DNA from: Archegozetes longisetosus
Taxonomy: Eukaryota > Arthropoda > Arachnida > Sarcoptiformes > Trhypochthoniidae
DNA: 64,000 bases
NCBI GenBank assembly: GCA_018873245.2
Contig: JAEMBT020000001.1
Span: forward strand, 2,852,001-2,916,000
Direction: 5' to 3'
The notes beneath the pieces were generated by a model, which saw only the letters and a program-made list of their open reading frames with translations, had not been told where the DNA came from and made no database searches. Made by a program: the position numbers and the translations under genes. Below, one piece after another: positions 38,676-50,473 of the stretch. The stretch's first letter is position 1. Every line of letters starts with the position of its first letter.

Positions 38676-41600
38676 GCAGAAAGTTACAGGTATTAGGTAT
38701 ACAAGTAGTGCATAACATAAACACATAAGATGTAACACACCCATAAATCACTATAATATGACCGCAAAAGTACGCCTAATCGTTACACCCAAATATGCTT
38801 AACGGGCTTTGCATTACATTCACATTTATATTGACTGTCATATTAAGATAACTTTCATATATTAATGTCTCTCTACTGATTCAATAATGGTGATTTATCT
38901 TTGATGGATACCTAACATTTCTATTTGTTTTTACATATAGTTAACCAAAAGAAAATGTTTTGCATATCAGATTTGAGAAATATGTGTATTATATATGTAT
39001 TATATATGTATTATATATGTATTATATGTGTATTATGTATGTATTATATACGTATTATTTATTTGATATGTGTTATATACATTCATAGATTGATATTTAT
39101 GTTTAATAATAACACATAACAGACCAAATATAGCTTATAATAACATTGGTATTACTTATGAATATTCTCCTTTCATAAGCTAGCATTTGGTTAGGGAAGA
39201 TCCGAATATTTTCAAACATTAAACATATCGCTAATGCATCCCATTTTCCATTCAAATGCATTTGAATCGCTATTCAATTTATGTGGTTCTCAAAATCATG
39301 GTTTCAGCGATAAAAAGCTTAGACATTAATTTTACATAATTCATGTCTCTGTGCAAAGCTCAGCTATAATCAAATGGCTTTATGATAGCAAGTATTATAT
39401 GTGTAGTATATATGTGTGATATATATGTACAGTCTATGTACGGTCTATGTACTGCCTATGACATGTTTAACTTATTTGATTAGTGTATGTCTTAAGATTG
39501 TAGACAAGGGATGCATTTGATTACTTGACTTCATAAGACTTTATAAGACTTTATAAGACTTTATAACATGAATTTTGTATTCCAGCAAAAATGTTGGTCT
39601 AATCTTTGAAAAGAACATAAATAATTAATTTAAAGTAGGCCCTCCAGCTAAATTATTAGCTTTCTTATACAACATTTACTTGTGAGTTCTGTTTGAGTTA
39701 GTTTGAGAATTTGAGAAAACATATAGTGGTAGTAATGGTGGTATTGGTTTGAATCGAGGCCTGTCTCTCTCTCACAGTGCCTGGACCTGTGTGCCAAAAA
39801 ATCAGTTGTATAACATACAGCGGTAGCGTATTTACGTATATATCTCTCTAAACTATTACATACAAAAAGGTTTTCGTGTATTTCCCACGCTATGCGTTTC
39901 TCCCTTCACTTCAGTTGAGCAGTTCAGGTTAAGGTCATTATATTTAAAGGTTAAAGGTTACGCAGTTGAGAGGTCGAGTCACGCGGAAACTATAACACAT
40001 GTGCTGAAAACTGATGTGAACTTTTTAGTAAAGAAGTTGAAGTTATGAGAAATATCGACAAATGTTTGACGCAAATGACATAAACAGTTTGATAAAAACA
40101 CCCTAAGGATAAGCATAAGGCCATCAAATGTGACCCTTTATGTACATATAACCCAATCGATGTAATAATTGTATATATAGTATAGTAATGATAGTAATGG
40201 TTGTATATATAGTGCAGTGCAAACTTCTATGCATTCAGTGCTGGTATTACTGCACAACAGCTGCTTAAGAGGCCGATGAGACCAATACTACTTTCCTTCT
40301 TAAACTTATTAACGTTTTTTATCTTCAACTAATTACTTATTAAGTGATATTTTCTTATCTATTTCTACCCTCATATTTAAGATTGTCCTGAAGATTGATT
40401 AGGACATGGATGTAGTTTGACGTTTTAATAATGTTATTCAAATGAAATTGTCTACACTTGAACACTTGAACACTTGATCGTTTATTGTTGTTTTATGCTA
40501 AATTACTAAATGGTTTAAATTTACACACAAAGTTCAATAAACCTCTACTCCACACATGCAATCCATGTTCATCTTTGGCATATTGTGGTTTTGTTAGACT
40601 CGTCAGGCGAGCATGTTTGTCAGCTTTGTGGTTTGAGTTTCAGCTTTACTCTTTATATAACAGAAGGCTAGATTGCGTTCAATTGAAAACTTTTAGAGCA
40701 ATTCAATTTAACAGTTGTTGCAGGGATATAAAAGTTATTGTTTGGATGCAATTTTTAGTTATATTTTCCCATACAAGCAATAATATGTCGATTTGTTCCC
40801 ATAGAAAAGTGCAATAAACTATTTATAATGGCTTATATGGATATGAGACAATATGTATATTTATTATTAGTATATTCAATAACACTTTGCATCACCTAAT
40901 CTATTTCTTCTTTCATCCTTTCCATTGGGATTTGCCTCTAACATTTCTCCCCTATACTCCCCCTATACTCCCCCAAAGTTCCACATATGGTCACCAAAAT
41001 ATGAAAGCTACTTTAAAATGACTCTCCAATAAGGCACAGTGAGAAAACAATTGAGACTATAACTACCGCATACATTAAATAGAAGATGAAATCAGTCTGA
41101 GAGTTAATGGGAAAGACAGTAACACAGAGTAATACATTGAGAGCAAGTCTTGAGTTTACAACTTATGGAAACATATGCAGCATGCGATATGCAATTCTAA
41201 TCGCATGTCGTTTTCTCAGTCAATCCGTCGGCAAGTTTTTTATTCGCATTCTTATTCTGGTTCGCATTCTTATCCTGGTTCGCATTCTGATTCACATTCT
41301 TCTACATGAGTACTAAAGAAGTATAAGATAATCATCTTAATGGCAACATATGCTGTTCTGATATTTTAGACAAAAGTTAACAAAAGAGATTTGGCCGATG
41401 GCAAGACATAAGAAAGAATTATATTCTTATGAGAAAAAGATCTGCAAATGCTTTTTTAGTTGCGTTAAGACTTAAGACATGCATTATAGAAAATTAGCTC
41501 TAACTAAATGCCGAACAATAACTGATGAGATATTAAGCATGAGACGAAAATTTGAAAATAATCCCACCTAACAACAATAGGATGCTACAAATCTGTCAGC

Positions 41601-42040
41601 AGTTTGTGCGTCATTGTTTACTATCTAGATTACTATTGCTCAACGTTGGCTAAGCTGACTGTAGTTTTAGGTTTCCCTTAGGTTTCTCTTAGGTTTCTCT
41701 TAGGTTTCTCTTAGGCTTCTCTTAGATTTTTCTTAGGCTTCTCTTAGGCTTTTCTCAGGCTTTTCTCAGACTTTCGTCAGGCTCTTCTTAGGCTTTTCTC
41801 CGACTTAAAACCTAACATTAGCCGATTGGACCCAGGGATGAGTACATGAATTGGATATTTGCTAAGAGACAAATTTGGTTGGAGGATAAAAAGCTATCAT
41901 AAAGTTATACTGAAGAAAAAGGAAGGATTTAGCTTGAAAACTAAAGAATTAAGTTACAATAGTCACGTCTCGCTACTGTCCTAACACTCTCATTAATCAT
42001 TTTTATAATTTTTTTTGTATCTTTTTCTTACAGCTCTTAC

Positions 42041-42120
<80 letters not shown>

Positions 42121-45100
42121 CTTCTTATTACTTATCTATTTTTGATGAGCTTTACTAAAATTCAACTTATATATAGGTATAACTCGGATAATATATTTTT
42201 TGGCTTCTGGTTTCTGGTGTTTTAGGTGTTTTAGTTTTGGTAGTACATAAATTTTTTGTTTATAAACATAGTTAGTACGAAACATAACCTGACAGTTGCA
42301 ATAAGAGTTAATGTAGTCAAATTAATAGCTAATTAACTTTAGAAACAGTACTGGAGCTAAACTTAAAATGTATTTGACTGAATTGCACGGTTTTTAAACA
42401 TAGAGTTTGTTTAGTATAAAATTGGTATACTTTGTGTACAGAATATATTAGATGTTGGAAAAGTATACAAATAAGAAAAGCAATTGCAACATAAACAATT
42501 AAGAAGTAAATTAATTATTTTAGGAAAAGCTCTTTTGTTTGGATAGTTCAACAAAAATTGATTCCATAAAACTAAAATCAATGTTAGTTTAGATTAGACC
42601 AGTGAAGTTCGTTGGTTTTACTTAGATCCAAGTCAATAATAAGACTATACATTGAGTGAGTAGTGCACTATTGGACCGTCAAATTCAGGTCCACTTTGGT
42701 TTCTTTGATTATTTTTCCACCTGAATAAAGCTGACAATAACTCGAATGGTGAAGCAGACAGTAGTAAACTATGTAATGGGATAATAGGATGAGTTATATC
42801 TGACAATAGTCGATTCATTGACAGTTATATTTATTGGTGAGTGAATGTAGCGGCTGAATAACACCTGAATATAGTGCCTGAGTATAACCCGTGTATAGCC
42901 TGAGTATAGCCTGAGTATAGCCTGAATATAATGTTTATGCTATAGTTGAGTGCATTTTTCTTATCGCTATTAAAAGACATACTTTATTTGACAAACACTT
43001 ATCATCATATAAATTGACCAGAATCGACAACCTATGTTCTTTAAATGCAACGCTCATTATCTTTTTCATCCTCAATACTAGTCTTTTTCATCTGCAATAG
43101 CAATCTTTCAATAGAGAATACGAGTCTTTCAACGAGGAATAGGAATCTTTTCAATGAGGAATAGGAATCTGAGATCAGAAATAGGAATCTTTGCGATCAG
43201 AAATAGGAATCTTTGTGATCTGAAACAGGAGTCGTTTGGATTGAGAATACCGAAAATCGTAATTGTTGTGCATAAGCAAAAGATAAACATAGTTAAGAAA
43301 ACAGATGCAGAAGGAAGCATAATAGCTTATTTGATTGTTATTGGGTTAATGTTTCCAATTGTGTCAATGTATACCAGAACCACATTTGTATAAATATCAA
43401 TGACTGTATCTAATCTTAACTTTAAGTAAACATTTGTAGGATTCTTATTCCAGTTTATTCTCATTCTGTTATATTCTTATTTTGTTTTATTCTTATTCTG
43501 TATTATTCTTATTCTGTTTTATTCTTATTCTGTATTATTCTTATTCTGTTTTATTCTTATTCTGTATTATTCTTATTCTGTTTTATTCTTATTCTGTATT
43601 ATTCTTATTTTGCTTTATCTGTATTCTGCTGTAAACGCAATTTTCACTGTTTCATTCATTTCTGTTAAGGCTAGCGAGAACGTGTTAAACGAAACTACAT
43701 CTAAAATCTGTCCATTTCCAGTTACATTAATTCTCTACTACTTTACCTAATCATCAGATCTATCCTACAAAGCTCTATCCCTAACTTGATTTCAATTAAA
43801 GTTAAGACTTTATTCCACTGAGTCGACAAAATGAAAACATTTATTTTTTTGTGTTATTTGCTATTTTAGCAGTTTTTGCCTACATTTTCTTATTCAATGT
43901 TTATGCGAGAAGTGAATACTTTAGAGTGATTTCAATATAAAATAAGTCTTAAGAGAATTTGTTGGAAGTGTTAGTGAAGTATATGGTAAGAAAAAGGCAT
44001 AAGATGTTATGTAAGTGTAAACATTGATGACACTGTAAATATAAGAAATCTCCCGCTGAAATTTAAGCTTTGTCAAACCTAAATCCAAAGTATTTCTTTA
44101 TTGATTGTTAGCATATATACTGTTGACAACTTATTTACCTTACATAGCAACTAGAGTATAGTTATACTTCAAATTTGTTATCTATATACTTATTCTATAT
44201 ATTTATAAAAATATTTTGTTTCGTAACCAACGGCATATTTTCTTCGTGTATTAATAGCTAAAAGTACGTGCCATAGGAGATATGCCCTAAAAGTACTAAA
44301 CCAGCTCTCCACTAGTAGCTACTCGTAACTAACTAGTAACTATTCGTAACTATCGTTCACTACTAAGTTAAAGAGTGTACATCACTAACAAGACTAGCAA
44401 TCCATAGCACGACTACAAGTTGTGAGCTACTATTCAAATCCTGTATAGAGTCGCAAAATAAATGGTTTATTGCTATCCCGTTTGGATGTTAGTCTTAAGT
44501 AAGGCTGCAATTTCTGCTAATCAGAGTTAGCCTTAGCTTTCGGTTCTTCTGTCAGATGTTTTAAGGCAATGCCAAGATATTGATTGATAGTAGAAGTAAA
44601 AAGAAGTGATCCGCGATGCAACAGTAATGAAATGATATTTTTCATAGGCTTTGTTATGATGCCGGTCACTATTTTTCATAGGCTTTATTGCGATGCCGAC
44701 CACTATTTATTCAGGTAAACAAATTGAAAGTATATCTAAGCCCATACAAAGCCCCAAATTTCATTGATTCTAAAGCCGAACAACTTGTAAATAAATGAAA
44801 AACAAGAGAAAATAAATAAAACAAAAAGAAAAATAAATATGAGAGATAGAAAAGAAAAATCGCAGAGCTAAGTGTTGAGCACATTTTTCACATATTGAGC
44901 GATAGAGTAGAATAGCTGAAGCAGAATATGCTTCAAATTTGAAGTATGGCTCATCAATAGATCATCTTATGGCAAAGATTTTTTCTCAATATCGCACAAC
45001 TTAGTATTGAAGTGATAGTAATAGCGCTAAAAAATGATGGCATCATTTATTATACATTTTTTTCATGCAACCACTGGTTTCAGAAGTGAAGATGAGAGTC

Positions 45101-45670
45101 AAATGTCTTAAATGTCTTTTGAGAAGTGAACATCAAACTAAAATGTCTTAAATGTCTTCTGAGAAGTCAAGTTCCAAGTAGGATGTCTTAAATGCTTGTG
45201 CGAAGTGAACATGAAAATAAAATATCTTAAGTGTCTTACCCATAGAGAAGTGCTGCGCCAGCAATAGATCCGCCGCACTGTGCGATCACATAAAGCAGAG
45301 CTCGAAGAGGTGTTATCTTTGAGGTAATGAAGAGCGCACACGTTACCGCTGGGTTCACATGAGCGCCACTGATATGTCCAAAACATTGCGATAGTGTGGC
45401 CATTGCACAGCCACTTGAGAACGACATGACCAGCCAATTCGGCTGATGCCCTAATACTGATCCAGTCCACGATATATGAGTCGCACATAATAGAAATACG
45501 TAGAAAAACGATGACAGACACTCGGCTATGATGGCACGCCAGAACTCCAGAGTCCTTATCTCCACTGTCATTGATCGCTTGCGATTAACTCGTAATCGGG
45601 TCGCATCGATCCGACTCATCAAATGAAGGAAGAATGATTCGTTAGATATTGAACCCAGCTTTGGGGCCAT
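22770..45670 (-). CDS. bib: Aquaporin-family neurogenic protein Big brain
   Basis: Five minus-strand exons: 45670-45240, 30326-30116, 27031-26951, 24498-24381, 23197-22770. All junctions are GT-AG and one frame runs through, giving 422 residues. It is a six-helix MIP channel. TM1 has EFWRAIIAECLSSFFYVF with Glu50, at the place of the TM1 Glu important for cation conductance in fly Big brain. The first NPA box is SGAHVNPAV (Asn106); the second is SGASMNPAR (Asn223, Arg226). AQCGGSIAGAALLYG and HWVYWLGP are further family signatures. In Drosophila, Big brain supports Notch-dependent neuroblast choice. Here the cytoplasmic tail after helix 6 (about residues 282-422) is rich in Ser, Gly, His, Asn and Tyr, much shorter than in the fly and without poly-Gln. 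An upstream in-frame stop supports ATG 45670. The first intron is 14.9 kb. A minus-strand AATAAA directly overlaps the end of the stop-codon region. Confidence 0.95.
23326..23500. repeat. 35-bp minisatellite, five diverged copies
   Basis: Units begin near 23326, 23361, 23396, 23431 and 23466, each with a TTTAGGGTTGGCTAAGTT-like core followed by GAGATTGAGCC-like sequence. Divergence rises to the right. It lies within bib intron 4. Confidence 0.85.
23810..23866. repeat. (GA)28 microsatellite
   Basis: Uninterrupted GA run on the plus strand, so (CT)n in the sense of the bib transcript. Confidence 0.95.
24499..26950 (-). other. bib intron 3 (2.5 kb)
   Basis: AT-rich intron containing one copy of the dispersed inverted-repeat element (26051-26275) and short CTAACATTGA repeats near 26285. 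No exon candidate. Confidence 0.6.
26051..26275. mobile_element. MITE copy A (TIR element, about 225 bp)
   Basis: The 5' end (…TCTTCGATAGCAAC) is more diverged than the 3' end (GTTGCTATCGTGGATCACAAAG...GCAGCTG), which is followed by TA. Internal words such as CCCATCAGATCATAAT, ATTAACAAACTTATAGAAT and GCATCACA are shared with copies C and E. It has no coding capacity. Confidence 0.8.
28143..28245. repeat. C-rich minisatellite (CAGCCCCTC-like)
   Basis: Loose tandem array of CCAGCCCCTCCAGCCTCATT-like units in a strongly AT-rich intron. It creates an open, proline-rich plus-strand frame that I regard as non-coding. Confidence 0.75.
29789..30007. mobile_element. MITE copy B (TIR element, 219 bp)
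   Basis: Flanked by TA on both sides. The left end reads CACCCATAACTTAATAATCC then GATAGCAACTAG; the right end is GTTGCTATCGTGGATTATTAG...CAACAG. The roughly 22-bp inner inverted repeat is clear; the outermost 10 bases are less well paired. Confidence 0.88.
32518..32603. repeat. 16-17-bp tandem repeat (CTGTATCTACAATA)
   Basis: About five to six imperfect copies of a unit with ATACTGTATCTGCA core in bib intron 1. Confidence 0.8.
34397..34626. mobile_element. MITE copy C (TIR element, 230 bp)
   Basis: TA sits at each edge. The left end is CACTTTAATGTTTAATAGTC followed by CACGATAGCAAC; the right end GTTGCTATCCAGGATTATCAAGCTTAAAACTG is its imperfect inverse. The internal sequence matches copies A and E (ATTAACTAACTTATAAAAT, ATGCGCATCACAGCA). 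Confidence 0.88.
35456..35680. mobile_element. MITE copy D (TIR element) with amplified 3' end
   Basis: The left end is CACTCGAAAGCTTAATAATC followed by GACGAC; the right end GCTGCTATTGACGATTAATAAG...TTAACTG is its inverse, with TA at both edges. It is a more diverged subfamily (CTGCTATTGACGATT in place of TTGCTATCGTGGATT). Its right 50-60 bp is the first unit of the 62-bp tandem array. Confidence 0.8.
35631..35940. repeat. 62-bp satellite, five near-identical copies, derived from MITE tail
   Basis: Unit starts at 35631, 35693, 35755, 35817 and 35879. The last four copies look identical by eye; the first differs at one internal base. Each unit runs from ACGGGTCACT through CTAGCTGCTATTGACGAT and ends in the element's right TIR plus TATATATTCATC. 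No flanking sequence other than about 10 bp is included, so amplification began inside the element and stopped just past its end. Confidence 0.95.
36783..36897. repeat. 40-bp tandem repeat, three copies
   Basis: Units begin at 36783, 36823 and 36863 (CTCATCAGTTAAAGTTRGGG core, then CTACTTTTGCRCTGTAAGGG). Nearly identical copies within bib intron 1. Confidence 0.9.
38360..38402. repeat. (GA)21 microsatellite
   Basis: Uninterrupted GA run in bib intron 1, (CT)n in the sense of bib. A shorter GA run follows at about 38645-38672. Confidence 0.95.
41665..41803. repeat. 11-12-bp minisatellite (TTCTCTTAGGT)
   Basis: About twelve copies of a TTCTCTTAGGT-type unit; the left copies are cleaner and the right copies diverge (TTTTCTCAGGC). 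Each unit resembles a 3' splice site (pyrimidines then TAG/CAG), though on the strand opposite to bib. Confidence 0.85.
42042..42117. repeat. (CT)n microsatellite, about 75 bp
   Basis: Uninterrupted CT run in bib intron 1; the only long run in this gene that is (GA)n in the transcript sense. Confidence 0.95.
43441..43629. repeat. Minisatellite, 14-bp unit in a 28-bp dimer
   Basis: Alternating TTATTCTTATTCTGTT and TTATTCTTATTCTGTA units, repeated about a dozen times. The alternation of the last base shows that a dimer of two diverged 14-mers was amplified (higher-order repeat). Confidence 0.88.
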
Positions 45671-47873
45671 TATCGGGGTCTTACAGTAAAGCTTAAGTTA
45701 GGTTAGCTTAGATCAGGTTAGGTTAGATTATTGTTTACGCGATTTCGCACACTATTCATTTAATTTTATATCTCGTCTAATACCACCAAACTCTCCATAT
45801 CTCAAATCCCTTCTCATCTTATTTCACTTTCACAGCTATAACCATTTTTTAATTCGTCTCACTTCAGAGCTCAACTTATGTAAAATGTTTTACTGATCAC
45901 TTCCTTGGTTAGAAGTCTCGGTTCTGATCTTTCCGGCCCACTGTAACAGAATCTGAAGATTACTAATGACTTTTTGTGAGACACAACTGTCGCACTTTTC
46001 AGTTACCACAAATAAAATGATGGCTTTCAACTCAAAGTTATTTATAACACATATGTCCAGTTGCGTCAAATTAGACGCGATCTCTGTCTCTCAAACGTCT
46101 TTTAAACAGAGCTCTCTATTCATTTGATCAGACCTTATCTTAAACTTTTATTTTATCACTTCGTATGAGTTGTTCAAAAGAAATTTTCTATTTTTAATAA
46201 CATGAAAATACTTACAGTAGTATAGGATTAAAGTATGAAAAACTTATTGAAAAAGTCTTATTATGAGGATTATTATACAAAGCGATTTGCTTGAGAGACT
46301 CTCAGTTTGAGATGACATGAAATAAAAGTAGATATTAAGGCAAAACTAATGACCGGATATGAAATGCCAGAAACCAATAGAAGCGTACGCTGTCAAACGC
46401 ATCCTTAACTAATGAAATATTCGTTACTGCCTTAATTGATTTTGCGAATAACACAATTGTCATACTAATACTATATCAACTTCTCTTATCCCCCCATTCA
46501 TTACATGCCTTCCAACACTAACACGTTTTCACTCTTACAGTCTATGCATTACTGACTGCATGAGAGTTGGACGCCAATATGAAACACCATTGCCATCGAT
46601 CTGATCTTCTATTGAAATAACCTGCATTTTGCCTCTAACTTCTTCTCTCCGCCATCTCGTGTGCCAATTTGGTACTTGGCTGGTAGCAGATTCTTACTAT
46701 ATTCTGATAGCTCTGCTTTTGCACTGCTAGAATCGATTAAACTATTATTCTGTCAAATACAAATAACACAGATTGGAAACAATGCTTTATATTAAGGCAA
46801 TTCTGATGAATAATTTCTCTGATCTATTGAACAAACCTTCTGAATAAGGGATGAAATGTATATTTATTGCAGATATTGAATTTTCCATTAAATGATTTTC
46901 TACATATTCTGCATTTGGACCACTATTTGTTATTTAATTCTTGAAGTCTGTGCTATATTGGAAATTTGAGCCCTTTCTATATTGATTGTAAAAACATTTT
47001 GATCACAAATCAATTGTTATGATCAAGTAGATTTTGATAACAATCATCTTGAAAGTCTAATATGTTATTAGATTAGACATTATTTACTAGAGATTATAGT
47101 ACTCGTTATCATTTTTGAAATCTCTATTTCTAAATCCTAACATATAAATCATGGGGTTAGTGCTTCAGACTTAGCCCTGAAGTTAGTTTTCATCTAGAAA
47201 TTATCTTACAGGTCCAACTTAACACCCATAGAAAAGAGTGCAAATATTTATTAATAATATTAATGATATGTAAACTAGGATTAATTGAAACATTAAGATA
47301 ATATTTATTGGGTTAAAGTTGAATGTCTCAGCTCAATATGATAGAAGAGATTTAGGTTTAGTATGATAGGTGTCAAACTTGTAGTTTTCATTTACGCATT
47401 CATCTCGTTTATGAGATAAACCATAACTAAATATTATTTTTCATTTTTGGCTCCCAGTAAATATCAGTTTGTTTTCGCTTTACTTTAGTTCTGATTAAAT
47501 TCGTTTAGTTTATAATCATAGTAGTCAACTTTAAAATACTTTTATGCTCTAACCAAACAAAGTGGTATAGAATTGAAGACTAAAAGTGGTATAGAGCTCA
47601 AGACTAAAAGTAGTATAGAGTTTATGACTAAAAGAATGCGTTCAATGACTTGTAATTAGAGAAAAGGAAAGAAAGATAAACATTAATCGGAAGTAAAGCT
47701 ATATAAATAGAATAACTGGTAAGAGGAGAGCATCGGAGCTATATATTGGGTCAATTATAAGTGTTTGTAAGTGACAAAAGTATTATCATATGATCGTCTC
47801 ATTGGTTTAGTATAAAAACACCTCTAACACTTTATCAACCCAGTTGATCTTATTAGATTTTCTCTCTCGGTGG

Positions 47874-47910
<37 letters not shown>

Positions 47911-48322
47911 TTTTCTTATTACTCAAATATAAATTTCATTATTGAATCTTTTTTCAGTTATAAAATTCATTCAATTCTTAGCTGATTCTATAGAATTTAG
48001 TTCATGTTTCTTATTCAATACATTGAACTAAACGTAAAGTTAGCTTTCTATACACAAAATGCTATAATTTGAAAAGTTGAACCATCGATTTAGAAAAAAT
48101 TGTTCAATCAATTGTTCGTATTGATCGGTTTTGTTGCCATTATTCTCATATTGATCTGTTAGGTTTAATTGAATCGTTCGGTTATATTCCCATATATTTG
48201 AACACTTCTTCGAAGATTACTAATTACTGTATAGCCAGCAATACAACATCATTAGTTGACTAATACTGTATGCTATTAACTACACTACATCGTTAATCAT
48301 AATGAATAAAAGTTTATATATA

Positions 48323-48541
48323 CACTCATAACTTAATAATCTTTGATAGCAACCTGAAGTGATGCCTCGTCACCACGTACTTCCCATCAGATCATAATGT
48401 TTTCAGATATTAACAAACTTATAGAATGCTAAATATATCAATCAAAGCAATTTAGGTAACAAATTGATGCGTATCACAAGCAGGTTGGCATAGTAACTGA
48501 CGTTTTCTCGTTGCTATCGTGGATCATTAAGTTTAGAGCTG
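48323..48541. mobile_element. MITE copy E (TIR element, 219 bp)
   Basis: Best preserved copy. TA flanks both ends; the left end is CACTCATAACTTAATAATC followed by TTTGATAGCAAC, and the right end is GTTGCTATCGTGGATCATTAAGTTTAGAGCTG. It shares internal CCCATCAGATCATAAT and TATTAACAAACTTATAGAAT with copy A. Confidence 0.9.
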
Positions 48542-49548
48542 TACAGAAAAACATGATTAGCATTTGATTTCTATTGATTAGCTATTGTAGAGGTTTTGCT
48601 ATGACTTGGACTTTGCTATACTCCTATAATTTATTCGTGAGGAAATTGAGTTATATTCTGAAAGTATGGAAGAATAATTGTCATGAAAGTATTTAGGAGA
48701 CGTATGAAATTTCTGCTAGATTCCTTGTCAATTATAATTTCATTAATGATGAAAAGTGAAACTTATACTAGTCACTATGAGAATAAGTTAAGCACAATTC
48801 CTGGAATCAGTCATTAACTGAAAACTCAATTTGAATATAAGCTAAAAAATCAATTTGAATATGAGTTGAAAACTAGTTAAGTCTATAATTTGTTAGCTAT
48901 TATGCAACTATTAAACTAACTTTCCTCAGATTGTCTTTGTAGGAGTGTTTGATATGGTCATAATAATAATTGAAGAAAATATTCTGAAATATGGGAAATA
49001 TCTCATTTTTATTCCCTTTTCTTGTCCATAATTCTAACGATTTGCTAATTAAACTCTGTTTTAAACTAAGTTTTGGACCAAGTTTTCGACTAAGTCTTGT
49101 ACTAAGTATCTGAAGAATATGAAAATGATTTGATTATTAAATTAACCTTAAATAATAGTGATGTATGAAGCGAAGTGTGGAATAGTCTCGTTAGGACAAA
49201 AAAAGTACATGATCAAAACAATTTATTTTCAAGGGAGTGAACTTTGTTCAAGTTAACAAATGGTTAGAAATAAGACAAAAATACAATTTTCAACAGACAA
49301 ATGTTCTGAAGAGAACAAACAATTAGAAAAAGTATGTGTGAAAAAATATATAAATTAACTCAACTGCTATAAATACTATTTGGATGACACTAATTATCAC
49401 TTAAATTGAATAACTATTTTAACTTTTAATTATAGTGTATTTCATAAATGTATTTTTTATGGTTCAATCTCTAACTTTTAGTAACTTTTAGTAACTTTCT
49501 CTTAACTCCTTTCAGCTATAATTTCTGTTATGACGTCAGGTTTTGTTA

Positions 49549-49910
49549 GAGAGAGAGAGGGAGAGAGAGAGAGAGACCGGTAGAGAGAGAGGGAGTGAGA
49601 GAGAGACCGGCAGAGAGGGGGAGGGAGAGAGCATCACAATCACGTTTTGCTCACTTTCACTATTCGGTTTCTGGCAGCGGCCAAGGCTAAGAGCACCTGT
49701 AAGGGGGCCTTCAAAAGGAGGGGTAAGAACATAACAAGTCTCCGAGGCTTCGCAACATACTCTCGTAGATTTGTCTTCAAACTGGTTATCGTCACAACCA
49801 TCCCAACCACAACACTACTCACTTTCGACTGCAAACAGTACGATTGACTCAAACCTAACTCTGAGTCTGAACCTAAGTCTGAACCATCGGTTCTACCGTT
49901 GCTCTCTGAA
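49549..49910 (+). promoter_or_regulatory. GA-rich block plus GC-rich island, candidate promoter/5' UTR
   Basis: About 80 bp of imperfect GAGAGA with ACCGG interruptions is followed by about 270 bp that is clearly GC-richer than anything around it. The island contains strong donor-like sites (CCT|GTAAGG near 49697, GGG|GTAAGA near 49725) and lies about 350-600 bp upstream of a candidate first coding exon. I read it as a promoter with GAGA-type elements and a non-coding first exon. A decayed mobile-element fragment is the main alternative. Confidence 0.35.
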
Positions 49911-50264
49911 GATTATCCCGAGTTTGCTGGTTGATATAGTGCTGAATGTATTAAATATAAAAAGGAGAAATTGAGGTTGGGTGTCTGGAAATAGTGTGGT
50001 AAGGAACTGAATAATGCATGAGATGGTTGACTTAGGAATCGATAGTCTTCGAAAATAGTTTCTCTCGACGTATAGAGTGGTCCAGCAATAGAAGAAACGA
50101 TCCGAATGACAGTTTTAAGTTTGATAAATATATATTGTTTGATATATATATAAATTTGATATACATATATAGTTTGATATATAGTTTGGTATATAGTTTT
50201 GATATACATATATAAGTTTAATATTAATAAAAATTTAATATATATATAAATTTGATATATTAAA

Positions 50265-50360
50265 ATGCGAAATCAACATCAATATTCATCAAAACAACAT
50301 CATTATAATTCTCATCAGCAGCAATCACATCATTCTCCCCAATTCGAGAGAAGCAAATCT
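50265..50360 (+). CDS. Candidate first coding exon, His/Gln/Ser-rich protein
   Basis: It starts with ATG and encodes 32 residues rich in His, Gln and Ser (QHHYNSHQQQSHHSPQFERS core), ending at a strong donor (TCT|GTAAGT) in phase 0. The composition is typical of disordered N-termini of regulatory proteins. The protein family is not recognised. The next phase-compatible exon is proposed at 54053-54163; the gene probably continues to the right, perhaps beyond the window. Confidence 0.5.
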
Positions 50361-50425
50361 GTAAGTACTTATCTTATTACTTTTAACATAAATCATATCA
50401 TACATATGATACTCACACACACACT

Positions 50426-50473
<48 letters not shown>

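Larger units (their letters stand above)
30327..45239 (-). other. bib intron 1 (14.9 kb)
   Basis: One very large intron that splits the codon of Gly144 in the channel. It holds two TIR elements (34397-34626, 35456-35680), the 62-bp satellite (35631-35940), and tandem repeats near 32518-32603, 36783-36897, 41665-41803, 42890-42930 and 43441-43629. It also holds (GA)n at 38360-38402 and 38645-38672, and (CT)n at 42042-42117. Open frames at 33454-33726 and 40485-40817 have no recognisable product. No nested gene is supported. Confidence 0.65.
45671..50264. other. Divergent intergenic region, bib / unidentified plus-strand gene
   Basis: The left end should contain the bib promoter and 5' UTR; an in-frame stop and GGTTAG-like words lie just upstream of the bib ATG. 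It then carries a (CT)n run near 47877-47908, one TIR element (48323-48541), a GA-rich block (49549-49631) and a GC-rich island (about 49640-49910). No complete coding exon is supported. Confidence 0.55.

Noticed and set aside
39730..39775. tRNA-like GGTTTGAATCG word
   Set aside because: It looks like a B box, but the only A-box-like word is too close and no tRNA fold closes.
40485..40817. 110-residue plus-strand frame in bib intron 1
   Set aside because: One of the longest frames in the intron, but it has no recognisable domain and is antisense to bib. Its Cys/Phe/Leu-rich content fits random open frame.
43129..43393. Overlapping frames of RNRNLRSEIGIF-type repeats
   Set aside because: Both strands are open because of a GGAATAGGAATCT-like tandem repeat; the peptides are mirror images of the repeat.
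44150..44175. TAGCAACTAG word resembling the MITE end
   Set aside because: Only about ten bases match, with no inverted partner at the expected distance.
45138..45521. Second minus-strand frame overlapping bib exon 1
   Set aside because: Out-of-frame shadow of the aquaporin exon; the true frame contains TM1-TM3 and the NPA box.
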